DNA from: Candidatus Saccharimonadota bacterium
GTDB taxonomy: Bacteria > Patescibacteriota > Saccharimonadia > CAILAD01 > BJGX01
Assembly: GCA_013816445.1 (NCBI GenBank)
Contig: JACDEK010000017.1
Location: forward strand, 1 to 11,829
Reading direction: 5' to 3'
Length of the DNA: 11,829 nt
Within the stretch, counting starts at the first letter, position 1. The number at the start of each line of letters is the position of its first letter. Below, piece by piece: positions 1 to 5,131 of this stretch. Position numbers and translations under genes: made by a program. The notes beneath the pieces were generated by a model. It had not been told where the DNA came from. It saw only the letters and a program-made list of their open reading frames with translations, and ran no database searches.

Positions 1-44
1 GCTTTAGTAGGAGTATGTGTGGGTTTTGATTGAGCCTTTGGCAT
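1..44 (-). CDS. Partial hypothetical ORF, N-terminus only
   Basis: An ATG at 44-42 opens a frame that stays open to the left edge of the window. The 14 visible codons read MPKAQSKPTHTPTK, a basic, Pro/Thr-rich start. It begins one base after the TAA of the upstream DUF308 gene (TAA-G-ATG), the tight spacing of translationally coupled operon genes. No clear Shine-Dalgarno is visible; the upstream stretch is purine-rich because it encodes the Lys/Arg tail of the preceding protein. Too little is present to name a function, and it could be chance. Confidence 0.35.
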   Translation of the reverse strand, partial: MPKAQSKPTHTPTK

Positions 45-45
45 C

Positions 46-612
46 TTATTTTCTTTTTTTAACTATTTTTACTTCAGTAACTGGCTTCATTAATATGCTT
101 GAGAGTACCAGTGTAGCACCAACAATCACTGCATAGAGGCCTATAATCCAAACAATTGCGAGTATGCCCTGTAATGGTGAAAAGAGCATATACAAGCCAA
201 AAATAACTGATATAAACCCTATAATGGCATATACCCAGGCAAACTGCATTTTGTTTCTTATTTCTTTACTGGCAATTATTAGATCAAAAATACCAAAGAG
301 TAATGCCCAGAAAGCCACAAGTATACCAATGAGGCCAACAGCAAACTCGGGCTTAATAATGAGGTAGACCCCAAAAGTTACGCCAAGAATACCCAGCCCC
401 ACAGCCATAATAGAGTGCTCGTTGTTCTTATCAAATAACGGCTCGAGTATTGCAAACAAGCCAACAGTAATGAGATTGATAGAAAAGAGTAATACTACTA
501 CGTACGCTGTGATTTGTGGCCAAACCAGTATGAGTATACCTAATAGTATGTTAGTAATACCGCGCCAAGCAACGGCATTGCGGCTGGGTGTGTCAATAAT
601 TTCTAGATGCAT
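46..612 (-). CDS. DUF308/HdeD-like six-helix membrane protein (copy 1)
   Basis: 188 aa integral membrane protein. Six hydrophobic segments are visible at about residues 19-33, 36-57, 68-86, 92-114, 123-143 and 149-173, with very short loops, followed by a basic tail ending KIVKKRK. This is the usual size and layout of the DUF308 family, whose best-known member is the E. coli acid-resistance protein HdeD; the molecular activity of the family is not established. The motif VAWRGITNILLGILILVWP near the N-terminus and the FWALLFGIFDL segment recur in the neighbouring gene at 723-1262, so the two are paralogues. The ATG start is supported by an AAGGAG-type Shine-Dalgarno (617-624) and a good sigma-70-like promoter at 636-664. 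Family assignment is fairly sure; a stress role is inference. Confidence 0.9.
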   Translation of the reverse strand: MHLEIIDTPSRNAVAWRGITNILLGILILVWPQITAYVVVLLFSINLITVGLFAILEPLFDKNNEHSIMAVGLGILGVTFGVYLIIKPEFAVGLIGILVAFWALLFGIFDLIIASKEIRNKMQFAWVYAIIGFISVIFGLYMLFSPLQGILAIVWIIGLYAVIVGATLVLSSILMKPVTEVKIVKKRK

Positions 613-635
613 AGTATCTCCTTTATGTTTATTCT

Positions 636-664
636 ATTGTATGTCTTCGTTGAGCCATTGGCAA
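636..664 (-). promoter_or_regulatory. Promoter of DUF308 copy 1
   Basis: On the minus strand a -35 TTGCCA (664-659), exactly 17 bp, and a -10 TACAAT (641-636). Transcription would start near 629, giving a leader of about 17 nt that contains the Shine-Dalgarno. The -35 lies one base from the terminator of the upstream gene, so the two DUF308 genes look like separate transcription units. Confidence 0.7.
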
Positions 665-665
665 A

Positions 666-700
666 TAAAAAGCACCCTTACGAAACAAGAGTGCTTTTTA
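666..700 (-). terminator. Intrinsic terminator after DUF308 copy 2
   Basis: Inverted arms 666-679 and 687-700 with a 7-nt loop. In the minus-strand RNA all 14 positions pair (the 676/690 position is a U-G wobble), whereas the plus-strand RNA would have a C-A mismatch there. The 3' arm runs into a U-rich tail in the minus direction. It sits 22 bp past the stop codon of the gene at 723-1262. Confidence 0.85.
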
Positions 701-722
701 TGCTTAAGAAACGTAAAGTTAC

Positions 723-1262
723 TTATTTTTTTGCGTCTGGCAGAAAGAAGCTACCAATAATGTAGGTAATACCACTCAGTAGAGCAAATACCCCTACTAT
801 CCATACTAAGGTAACTAAGCTAGCGATTGGGTAGGTTAACAAGTAGAAACCAAACAGAATAGAAAGTACACCAGTGAAGATGAATAATATTCTGTAACCA
901 GCTGGGTTAGACGAATCCCCAAAACCAATAAATAGGTCTGAGATACCAAATAGCATTGCCCAGAATGCCACAACCAATCCCATGATACTAACTGTTAATT
1001 CTGGTCTACCTAGTAAGTAGAAACCAACCATTATTGATAGAAGGCCCAATACAACTGTGAGAACTGCGTGTTTTGTATTTTTTTCAAAGAAGGGGCGAAA
1101 CAGATCGACTGCACCGACTGCAATAATATTGATCGCAAAAACGATTACTAATACGTACAAGGTTAGATCTGGCCAACCAATGGCAACCAAACCCAATAGT
1201 ATATTTGCCAGACCGCGCCAGACTAATGAGCTACGCGTTGGCATTGCTGCTGCATTTTCCAT
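723..1262 (-). CDS. DUF308/HdeD-like six-helix membrane protein (copy 2)
   Basis: 179 aa membrane protein of the DUF308 family with about six hydrophobic segments and almost no soluble part. It aligns over its whole length with the adjacent gene at 46-612: WRGLANILLG versus WRGITNILLG, INIIAVG versus INLITVG, and VAFWAMLFGISDLFIG versus VAFWALLFGIFDLIIA. A tandem duplication is the simplest explanation. Unlike copy 1 it lacks the long lysine-rich tail and ends soon after helix 6 (LPDAKK). The ATG is preceded by an AGGAGA Shine-Dalgarno about 7 nt upstream. It has its own strong terminator at 666-700, so it is probably expressed separately from copy 1. The biochemical role is unknown; envelope or acid stress is only suggested by the HdeD link. 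Confidence 0.9.
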   Translation of the reverse strand: MENAAAMPTRSSLVWRGLANILLGLVAIGWPDLTLYVLVIVFAINIIAVGAVDLFRPFFEKNTKHAVLTVVLGLLSIMVGFYLLGRPELTVSIMGLVVAFWAMLFGISDLFIGFGDSSNPAGYRILFIFTGVLSILFGFYLLTYPIASLVTLVWIVGVFALLSGITYIIGSFFLPDAKK

Positions 1263-1294
1263 ACACTTCTCCTAATTAATTATTCTTATGTATA

Positions 1295-1323
1295 AGTATA
1301 GTCAAAATTTTTTTTGGATACAA
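1295..1323 (-). promoter_or_regulatory. Probable promoter of DUF308 copy 2
   Basis: Minus-strand -35 TTGTAT (1323-1318), 17 bp spacer with a run of A, and -10 TATACT (1300-1295). The expected start near 1288 gives a 25-nt leader holding the AGGAGA. A small palindrome, CTTAT-GT-ATAAG (1285-1296), overlaps the -10 and start site. A TTGACT at about 1306-1301 is an alternative -35, but it would put the start on the Shine-Dalgarno. Confidence 0.5.
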
Positions 1324-1346
1324 TAAGAGGGTTCAACTACCCACTA

Positions 1347-2426
1347 CTAGGCAACAAGGCTATTTTTGAGATTTGTAATGGTACGTAAGAATAGTACTAG
1401 CCAAATAAATATGAGACAAAATGCTATGAGCTCAAAAGCAGTTTGATTAAAGTATCTGAAAGGCTGCCACATAATAAAACAGGCTACCAGAATGACGAGA
1501 ATACCATATGAGTTAGCAAAGAATGATTTACTGAGATTTGGTACTAGCTTGTGTAAACCAATTATGAGTATTGAGAATACTACTACCAGTAGATAGGCCG
1601 ATGAGGTGTGGAGAAGTGGGTGAATGTCCCACGGAAACAGCCCGACGCCAGCAAGAGATGCACTAATACCTACAAATAGTAGTTTAATAGTATTTGTTCG
1701 CTTAGTAATAGTGGCTGTGTTACCCTTCACAACTTGTTGTAAATCACTCAGTAGGTAGTCGGTCAAACACAGTAAAAGTAAGCCTGATAACACCAAAGTA
1801 ATGTTGAAGCTGTAAGCTGAGATGGTTCCTGATGTACCCAGGCTAGAGAAGTTGATTTGCCACCATAGTGGGTTCTTGGCAGTTGCCATACTTATAAATA
1901 CGCCACCAGTAATAAATAATGTTAGGGCATGCACAATGTCTTTGCTTTGCAAGCGAACCGAAGTAGAGATAATACTATACGTTGTAAAAGTGGCAAATAT
2001 GCCAACAACCAGAGCGGCCGAAAAATCTGTCATTCTCACATCTTTAAAAGCCACATTGATGCCAGTGAGTATGACAGCCGTGAGAGCTACAGCAATGATT
2101 GTATAAGCAGAAGTTAAGGCTAGGCAATCAAAAATAAACTTTGGCTTACTGAGTTTGAGCTGCTCATGGGGCTGAAGGGCTTTTTGACCGCGCAAGTAGC
2201 CCAAAATAAAACCGATAAAAACTATTACACCGGCATCAATCAGTACACCCAATCCAATTGAAGGCCAGCCTGATAGTGTAATACTGTTAGACTGCAAACT
2301 ATGAAATATCAAACCCCAAATGACGGCAAACACCAGGCCTATCGGAAACGCGAAACTAAGAGCTAGGTTTTCTGCAAGGCCTGTACGCGTTATGTGACTA
2401 ACGTTTGGCATTGTAATTCTGTTCAT
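1347..2426 (-). CDS. Polytopic membrane protein, DUF998-like
   Basis: 359 aa, with roughly ten hydrophobic segments spread over the whole length (for example 23-45, 58-80, 100-127, 135-157, 165-180, 205-225, 247-262, 275-295, 305-322 and 333-350). The central FSSLGTSGTISAYSFNITLVLSG, followed by a further helix, and the later FPWDIHPLLHTSSAYLLVV resemble what I remember of DUF998-type membrane proteins of actinobacteria and Saccharibacteria; I cannot confirm the family here. No catalytic or transport motif is visible. There is no Shine-Dalgarno before the ATG; a TTGATT/TACTAT promoter ends 9 nt upstream, suggesting a leaderless mRNA. An internal ATG at codon 6 also lacks a Shine-Dalgarno. No convincing terminator follows; the next gene has its own promoter 24 bp after the stop. 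Confidence 0.8.
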   Translation of the reverse strand: MNRITMPNVSHITRTGLAENLALSFAFPIGLVFAVIWGLIFHSLQSNSITLSGWPSIGLGVLIDAGVIVFIGFILGYLRGQKALQPHEQLKLSKPKFIFDCLALTSAYTIIAVALTAVILTGINVAFKDVRMTDFSAALVVGIFATFTTYSIISTSVRLQSKDIVHALTLFITGGVFISMATAKNPLWWQINFSSLGTSGTISAYSFNITLVLSGLLLLCLTDYLLSDLQQVVKGNTATITKRTNTIKLLFVGISASLAGVGLFPWDIHPLLHTSSAYLLVVVFSILIIGLHKLVPNLSKSFFANSYGILVILVACFIMWQPFRYFNQTAFELIAFCLIFIWLVLFLRTITNLKNSLVA

Positions 2427-2435
2427 ATTAGTTAT

Positions 2436-2464
2436 ATAGTAGCTAATTTATTATATATAATCAA
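2436..2464 (-). promoter_or_regulatory. Promoter of the DUF998-like gene, leaderless type
   Basis: Minus-strand -35 TTGATT (2464-2459), 17 bp, -10 TACTAT (2441-2436). Only 9 nt separate the -10 from the ATG, and no ribosome-binding sequence fits between, so the transcript would begin about at the start codon. Confidence 0.5.
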
Positions 2465-2479
2465 AATTTCTAGTCGTTG

Positions 2480-2500
2480 ACTGATTGATAACTGATTGAT
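2480..2500. repeat. Helically phased direct repeat in divergent promoter region
   Basis: Two identical copies of ACTGATTGAT at 2480-2489 and 2491-2500, period 11 bp, i.e. on the same face of the DNA. The second copy carries the -35 of the tgt promoter. It may be a regulator site shared by the divergent genes, or only a duplication of the -35 region. Confidence 0.45.
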
Positions 2501-2524
2501 TATTTCTTGTTTGTAACGCATAAT
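2496..2524 (+). promoter_or_regulatory. tgt promoter, leaderless type
   Basis: -35 TTGATT (2496-2501), 17 bp, -10 CATAAT (2519-2524). The ATG at 2533 is 8 nt after the -10, and the interval ACCAGCTT contains no Shine-Dalgarno, so transcription and translation probably start at nearly the same base. Confidence 0.55.
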
Positions 2525-2532
2525 ACCAGCTT

Positions 2533-3747
2533 ATGAATCAACCAAGTAATCATTTTCAGTTTTCAATTCAAAAAAAACTGAGTAAGAATAGTATGGCTCG
2601 TGCTGGAGTTATTTCAACCCCTCATGGTGATATGCAAACCCCTGCATTTATTACAGTTGGCACGGCTGCGACAGTAAAGGCAGTAACACCCGAGCAAGTA
2701 CAACAGCTTGGTGCCCAGGCTGTTTTGGCAAATACCTATCATCTATACTTACGGCCGGGCGAAGACATTATACAAAAAGCCGGTGGTTTGCATACTTTTA
2801 TGCACTGGCCAGGGCCAATGTTTACAGATTCTGGTGGGTTTCAGGTATTTTCACTCGGCGAAGCTTTTGGTAAAGGTATTAGTAAGGTAGCGGGTGGAGA
2901 AGACAGCAAGAGCTCAGTCAATGAGCGGATTAGCCAGGCTAAGAAAGCCAAAATCACTGACGAGGGTGTAACATTTTGGTCACATATTGATGGCAGTAAG
3001 CACGAGCTTAATCCTGAAAAATCAATGCAAATACAGCATGCTCTGGGCGCTGATATTATTTTTGCCTTCGATGAGTGTACTAGCCCGCATGCGCCTCGAG
3101 CTTATCAAGAGATTGCATTGAATCGTACACACGCATGGGCAGCACGAAGCCTGCACGAGCATCAAAAGCTCAATGCGACCCAAGCCAACTACCAAGCTTT
3201 ATATGGTGTGGTGCAGGGCGGGCAGTTTCAAGATTTGCGTGAGCTTTCGGCCACAACTCTTGCCGAAATGGATTTTGATGGTTTTGGTATAGGCGGGAGC
3301 TTTACTAAAGATGATATTGCTACCGCCGTGGGGTGGGTGACTGCTAAATTGCCTGAAGCCAAACCCCGACATTTACTTGGAATGGGTGAAGTGATTGATC
3401 TTTTTAAGGGTATTGAAGCTGGTATTGATACTTTTGATTGCGTAAGCCCAACGCGCATTGCGCGCAATGGTACAGTCTATACTGCAAAGGGGCGTGTGAG
3501 CTTAACGAATGCCAAATATGCCACCAGCCTCAAGCCAATTGACTCTCAGTGCAGTTGTTATACCTGCCAGAACTTTTCTACTGCTTATTTGAATCATTTA
3601 ATCAAAGCCGGCGAGATGCTCTCGGCTACGTTGCTATCTATACATAATCTGCACTTTGTAACAGACTTAGTTGATCAAATTCGTAAGTCACTACTTGATG
3701 ATAGTTTTTTTGATTTTAAAAAGCAGTATCTCGCTAATTACTACTAA
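2533..3747 (+). CDS. tgt: tRNA-guanine transglycosylase (queuine/preQ1 tRNA-ribosyltransferase)
   Basis: 404 aa. TGT swaps the wobble guanine of GUN-anticodon tRNAs (Asp, Asn, His, Tyr) for preQ1 in the cytoplasm, a step of queuosine formation. The family hallmarks are all visible: FTDSGGFQVFSLG with the catalytic Asp99, HIDGSKHELNPE, LYGVVQGG, FGIGGSF, HLLGMGE, and IDTFDCVSPTRIARNG with the likely nucleophile Asp302. The zinc site is C340, C342, C345 and H371 (CxCxxC...H). Bacterial TGTs are usually about 370-380 aa; the extra length is partly an insertion after FSLG (about residues 109-137, GEAFGKGISKVAGGEDSK and following), before ITDEGVTF. No other queuosine gene is in the window. The ATG at 2533 has no Shine-Dalgarno but sits 8 nt after a -10 hexamer. 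No clear terminator follows; the next promoter begins 4 bp past the stop. Confidence 0.97.
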   Translation: MNQPSNHFQFSIQKKLSKNSMARAGVISTPHGDMQTPAFITVGTAATVKAVTPEQVQQLGAQAVLANTYHLYLRPGEDIIQKAGGLHTFMHWPGPMFTDSGGFQVFSLGEAFGKGISKVAGGEDSKSSVNERISQAKKAKITDEGVTFWSHIDGSKHELNPEKSMQIQHALGADIIFAFDECTSPHAPRAYQEIALNRTHAWAARSLHEHQKLNATQANYQALYGVVQGGQFQDLRELSATTLAEMDFDGFGIGGSFTKDDIATAVGWVTAKLPEAKPRHLLGMGEVIDLFKGIEAGIDTFDCVSPTRIARNGTVYTAKGRVSLTNAKYATSLKPIDSQCSCYTCQNFSTAYLNHLIKAGEMLSATLLSIHNLHFVTDLVDQIRKSLLDDSFFDFKKQYLANYY

Positions 3748-3750
3748 ATA

Positions 3751-3793
3751 TTGACAAAGTACTTTAAAAGTATTACAATACCGGTACTGTACC
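3751..3793 (+). promoter_or_regulatory. Near-consensus promoter with two palindromes, upstream of HD gene
   Basis: -35 TTGACA (3751-3756), 17 bp, -10 TACAAT (3774-3779). The spacer holds an inverted repeat TACTTT-a-AAAGTA (3760-3772), and the expected start site is covered by GGTAC-t-GTACC (3783-3793). Both are placed where a repressor would act, but no regulator is known. The start near 3786 gives a leader of about 39 nt. Confidence 0.7.
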
Positions 3794-3824
3794 TTCTTAT
3801 AAACAATAGTGATTGGAGTCACTC

Positions 3825-4469
3825 ATGAGTGTTTCTGTGCCTATCATTAGTGGTTATCCACAGCTGCGTGGCCTTACCTTTGTGGCTGGCTTGCAGCCGT
3901 TCTTCTCAGACGATGATATTGAAAACATCATGTTTGCCTATGCCATTAGCAAATATGGGCATGGTCATCTTCGTCAAACTCGAGGTAACGGCGTTCGGTA
4001 CTTTGAGCACCCCCGGGCAGTTGCCTGGATTCTAGCTGATGAGCTAAATATATATGACTGGGAGCTGATTTGTACCGCTCTTTTACATGACGTTGTTGAA
4101 GACACCTGGATTATGACCGAACATCGTAATCAACTCAACTTTGGCAAGCGTGTTTGTATGGACGTCAAATACATGACGCACGACAAAGACCAGATGACGC
4201 CTGCAGATTACTACCAAAGGTTTTACACTGTTGGCAGCTGGCGGGCAGTAGCCTGTAAGCTAGCTGATCGCTTGCACAACCTACGCACAATGCGTGATGT
4301 GCCGGTCGAGAAGCAAGGGCGTAAACTGCAAGAAACGCGCGAAATGTTTACTCCGCTGTTCAAGCTTGCAGCCGAGCTAACACCCAAAGAGTACCAAAAT
4401 AGCATTAGTAGTCTTTGTGAGATGATCATTGAAGAAGTTTGTACGCTCGAAGCTGAACTTGCAATGTAA
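3825..4469 (+). CDS. Stand-alone SpoT-type HD hydrolase (putative small alarmone hydrolase)
   Basis: 214 aa from the ATG at 3825, which has a TGGAG Shine-Dalgarno 6-7 nt upstream; an in-frame TTG at 3813 overlaps that site and is less likely. The protein matches the HD domain at the N-terminus of RelA/SpoT and the stand-alone MESH1-like enzymes. It has R50 and G54 of the RxxxGxxY element, Y59, H62-P63 (YFEHP), the metal-binding H88-D89 and E92-D93 (LLHDVVEDT), and D148 and N152 in KLADRLHNLRTM. These enzymes remove the 3'-pyrophosphate of (p)ppGpp with Mn2+. No synthetase or regulatory (TGS, ACT) domain is present, so a hydrolase-only role is inferred; all expected metal ligands are intact. 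Another HD-type nucleotide phosphohydrolase remains possible. It is transcribed alone, between its own promoter and the hairpin at 4473-4504. Confidence 0.88.
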   Translation: MSVSVPIISGYPQLRGLTFVAGLQPFFSDDDIENIMFAYAISKYGHGHLRQTRGNGVRYFEHPRAVAWILADELNIYDWELICTALLHDVVEDTWIMTEHRNQLNFGKRVCMDVKYMTHDKDQMTPADYYQRFYTVGSWRAVACKLADRLHNLRTMRDVPVEKQGRKLQETREMFTPLFKLAAELTPKEYQNSISSLCEMIIEEVCTLEAELAM

Positions 4470-4472
4470 TAC

Positions 4473-4510
4473 AGTCCCAGTTCTGATTAGTCAGAACTGG
4501 GACTATTTCT
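4473..4510 (+). terminator. Terminator hairpin after HD gene
   Basis: A perfect 14-bp stem (4473-4486 with 4491-4504) and TTAG loop begin 3 bp after the stop. The following tract ATTTCTATC is only moderately U-rich, so termination may be partial. Confidence 0.75.
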
Positions 4511-4542
4511 ATCTGTAAAAATAACAAAAACCGCTAAATCTA

Positions 4543-4571
4543 TTGACTTTTACATAAAAGTATGCTAGTAT
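4543..4571 (+). promoter_or_regulatory. Promoter P1 of the ABC-exporter leader region
   Basis: -35 TTGACT (4543-4548), 17 bp, extended -10 TGC-TAGTAT (TG at 4563-4564, -10 at 4566-4571). The spacer carries CATA-aaag-TATG within 4549-4568, an imperfect copy of the palindrome in promoter P2. The predicted start is about 4576-4579. Confidence 0.7.
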
Positions 4572-4577
4572 TAAAAC

Positions 4578-4848
4578 TATGCAATATTTCTTTTGAAGCC
4601 TGAGCTCAACGACTTCAAGAGGCCAGCAACATATCGATTACAATCTTTTAAGTGACTAAGCTACTAGTTTAGACACAAAGGTTCAAACAATTTTACACTA
4701 ATAACGGCGCGAGTCAGACATATGAGCTGACTGCCCGAACTTTGCGAAGTTTTCGCTACATAAGTAAATACTTGAACCTTTCTGTCTGAATTTATCTGAG
4801 CTTACATCTGGTCTTATAAGAAAAGCAAAAAAATTTTAGCATAAGCAC
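4578..4848 (+). ncRNA. Candidate structured RNA / long 5' leader, unknown class
   Basis: No convincing gene is encoded here, but the RNA from P1 can form strong structure. Positions 4666-4686 pair with 4772-4792 (20 of 21 positions, one C-C mismatch, a few G-U). This helix encloses smaller hairpins: AGTCAG/CTGACT around 4714-4735, AACTT-TGCG-AAGTT near 4738-4751 and AAGT/ACTT near 4762-4773. An outer stem, GAGGCCAG (4619-4626) with CTGGTCTT (4808-4815), can close it, and a separate hairpin pairs 4590-4598 with 4613-4621. I recognise no tmRNA, RNase P, SRP or riboswitch signature. There is no good intrinsic terminator before P2, so it may be the 5' part of a leader of about 555 nt for the ABC exporter rather than a free RNA. 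A five-codon ATG ORF (MQYFF, 4579-4596) lies at its 5' end. Confidence 0.45.
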
Positions 4849-4876
4849 TTGACATAGCATAACCGTATGCTATTAT
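4849..4876 (+). promoter_or_regulatory. Promoter P2 of the ABC-exporter leader
   Basis: Consensus -35 TTGACA (4849-4854), 16 bp, extended -10 TGC-TATTAT (4868-4876). The predicted start is about 4881-4884, only a few bases before the leader-peptide ATG at 4887. Confidence 0.75.
4854..4873. promoter_or_regulatory. Operator-like palindrome inside promoter P2
   Basis: A perfect inverted repeat, ATAGCATA-accg-TATGCTAT, fills the space between the -35 and -10 and overlaps both. The matching position of promoter P1 has TTTACATA-aaag-TATGCTAG, with the same 4-bp centre and the shared core CATA-N4-TATG. A single repressor binding both promoters is a reasonable inference; no regulator gene is seen in the window. 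Confidence 0.55.
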
Positions 4877-4886
4877 AGGTAGCACT

Positions 4887-4985
4887 ATGACATATATAGC
4901 AACCAAATTAATATCCCTACTGCAAGTGCGACTGTTTACAGCCGTACCAGTACGCTCTACGTATGTCTCGAGAAATCTAAGATAA
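4887..4985 (+). CDS. Putative leader peptide of the ABC exporter, 32 aa
   Basis: An ORF of 32 codons beginning MTYIATKLISLLQVRLFTAV, followed by a second half rich in Arg, Ser, Val and Tyr and ending SRNLR before TAA. It begins 10 nt after the -10 of promoter P2 and 24 nt before its end enters segment 2 of the proposed attenuator. A weak AGG lies 7 nt before the ATG; otherwise the start would be near-leaderless. Its first codons form segment 1 of the RNA (4889-4899) and codons 24-29 form segment 2 (4957-4972). The arrangement, short ORF then strong terminator then exporter gene, resembles leader peptides such as BmrB of Bacillus subtilis, where ribosome stalling relieves termination. No known arrest motif is certain. 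It could be a non-translated part of the leader. Confidence 0.45.
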   Translation: MTYIATKLISLLQVRLFTAVPVRSTYVSRNLR

Positions 4986-5039
4986 ATCGCAATTATTTTT
5001 GAAAAAAGCTCGAGGCGACGGGAGTCCTCGAGCTTTTTT
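4889..5039 (+). promoter_or_regulatory. Predicted transcription attenuator
   Basis: Three mutually exclusive pairings can be drawn. 1:2 pairs 4889-4899 with 4957-4967 (10 of 11 positions). 2:3 pairs 4960-4972 with 5009-5020 (12 pairs, one bulged A), using GTCTCGAG against CTCGAGGC as its core. 3:4 is the terminator, 5002-5015 with 5026-5039. A ribosome paused early in the leader ORF would hide segment 1, free segment 2, and favour 2:3, so RNA polymerase would continue into the exporter gene. With no translation, or with full translation to the stop at 4985, the terminator would form. These pairings were found by hand, without energy calculation. Confidence 0.5.
5002..5039 (+). terminator. Strong intrinsic terminator in front of the ABC exporter
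   Basis: A 14-bp perfect stem whose arms end in A6 and T6 around GCTCGAGG/CCTCGAGC, with a 10-nt loop (5016-5025). It lies 17 nt after the leader ORF and 92 nt before the GTG of the exporter. No promoter is visible between it and the exporter, so the gene depends on read-through. Confidence 0.9.
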
Positions 5040-5131
5040 GATTGGCGAAAACTCGCCCAAAAAAGTACCATTCTCGCTTTTTGATTAAAGCGAAACCATT
5101 CTACCTTCACAACTTAATAGAGGAGACACAA

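Noticed and set aside
1324..1346. GGGT/ACCC hairpin as terminator of the DUF998-like gene
   Set aside because: The stem is only 4 bp and there is no U-tract immediately after it.
3813..3824. TTG start for the HD protein, four codons upstream of the ATG
   Set aside because: The TTG overlaps the TGGAG that serves as Shine-Dalgarno for the ATG at 3825.
4579..4596. Five-codon ORF MQYFF at the start of the P1 transcript
   Set aside because: It fits a leaderless start (7 nt after the -10), but five codons can easily be chance; noted only as a possible uORF.
4677..4690. GGTTCAAAC resembling a tRNA T-arm
   Set aside because: The flanks do not form a T-stem or acceptor stem; the sequence is one strand of the long helix with 4772-4781.
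4814..5110. 98-aa minus-strand ORF across the exporter leader
   Set aside because: It runs antisense through promoter P2, the leader and the terminator, has no visible start signals, and is explained by the AT-rich leader.
5042..5131. Extension of the ABC exporter to a TTG at 5042
   Set aside because: The TTG directly adjoins the terminator and has no Shine-Dalgarno; GTG at 5132 has GAGGAG at ideal spacing, and the extra residues lie outside the exporter fold.
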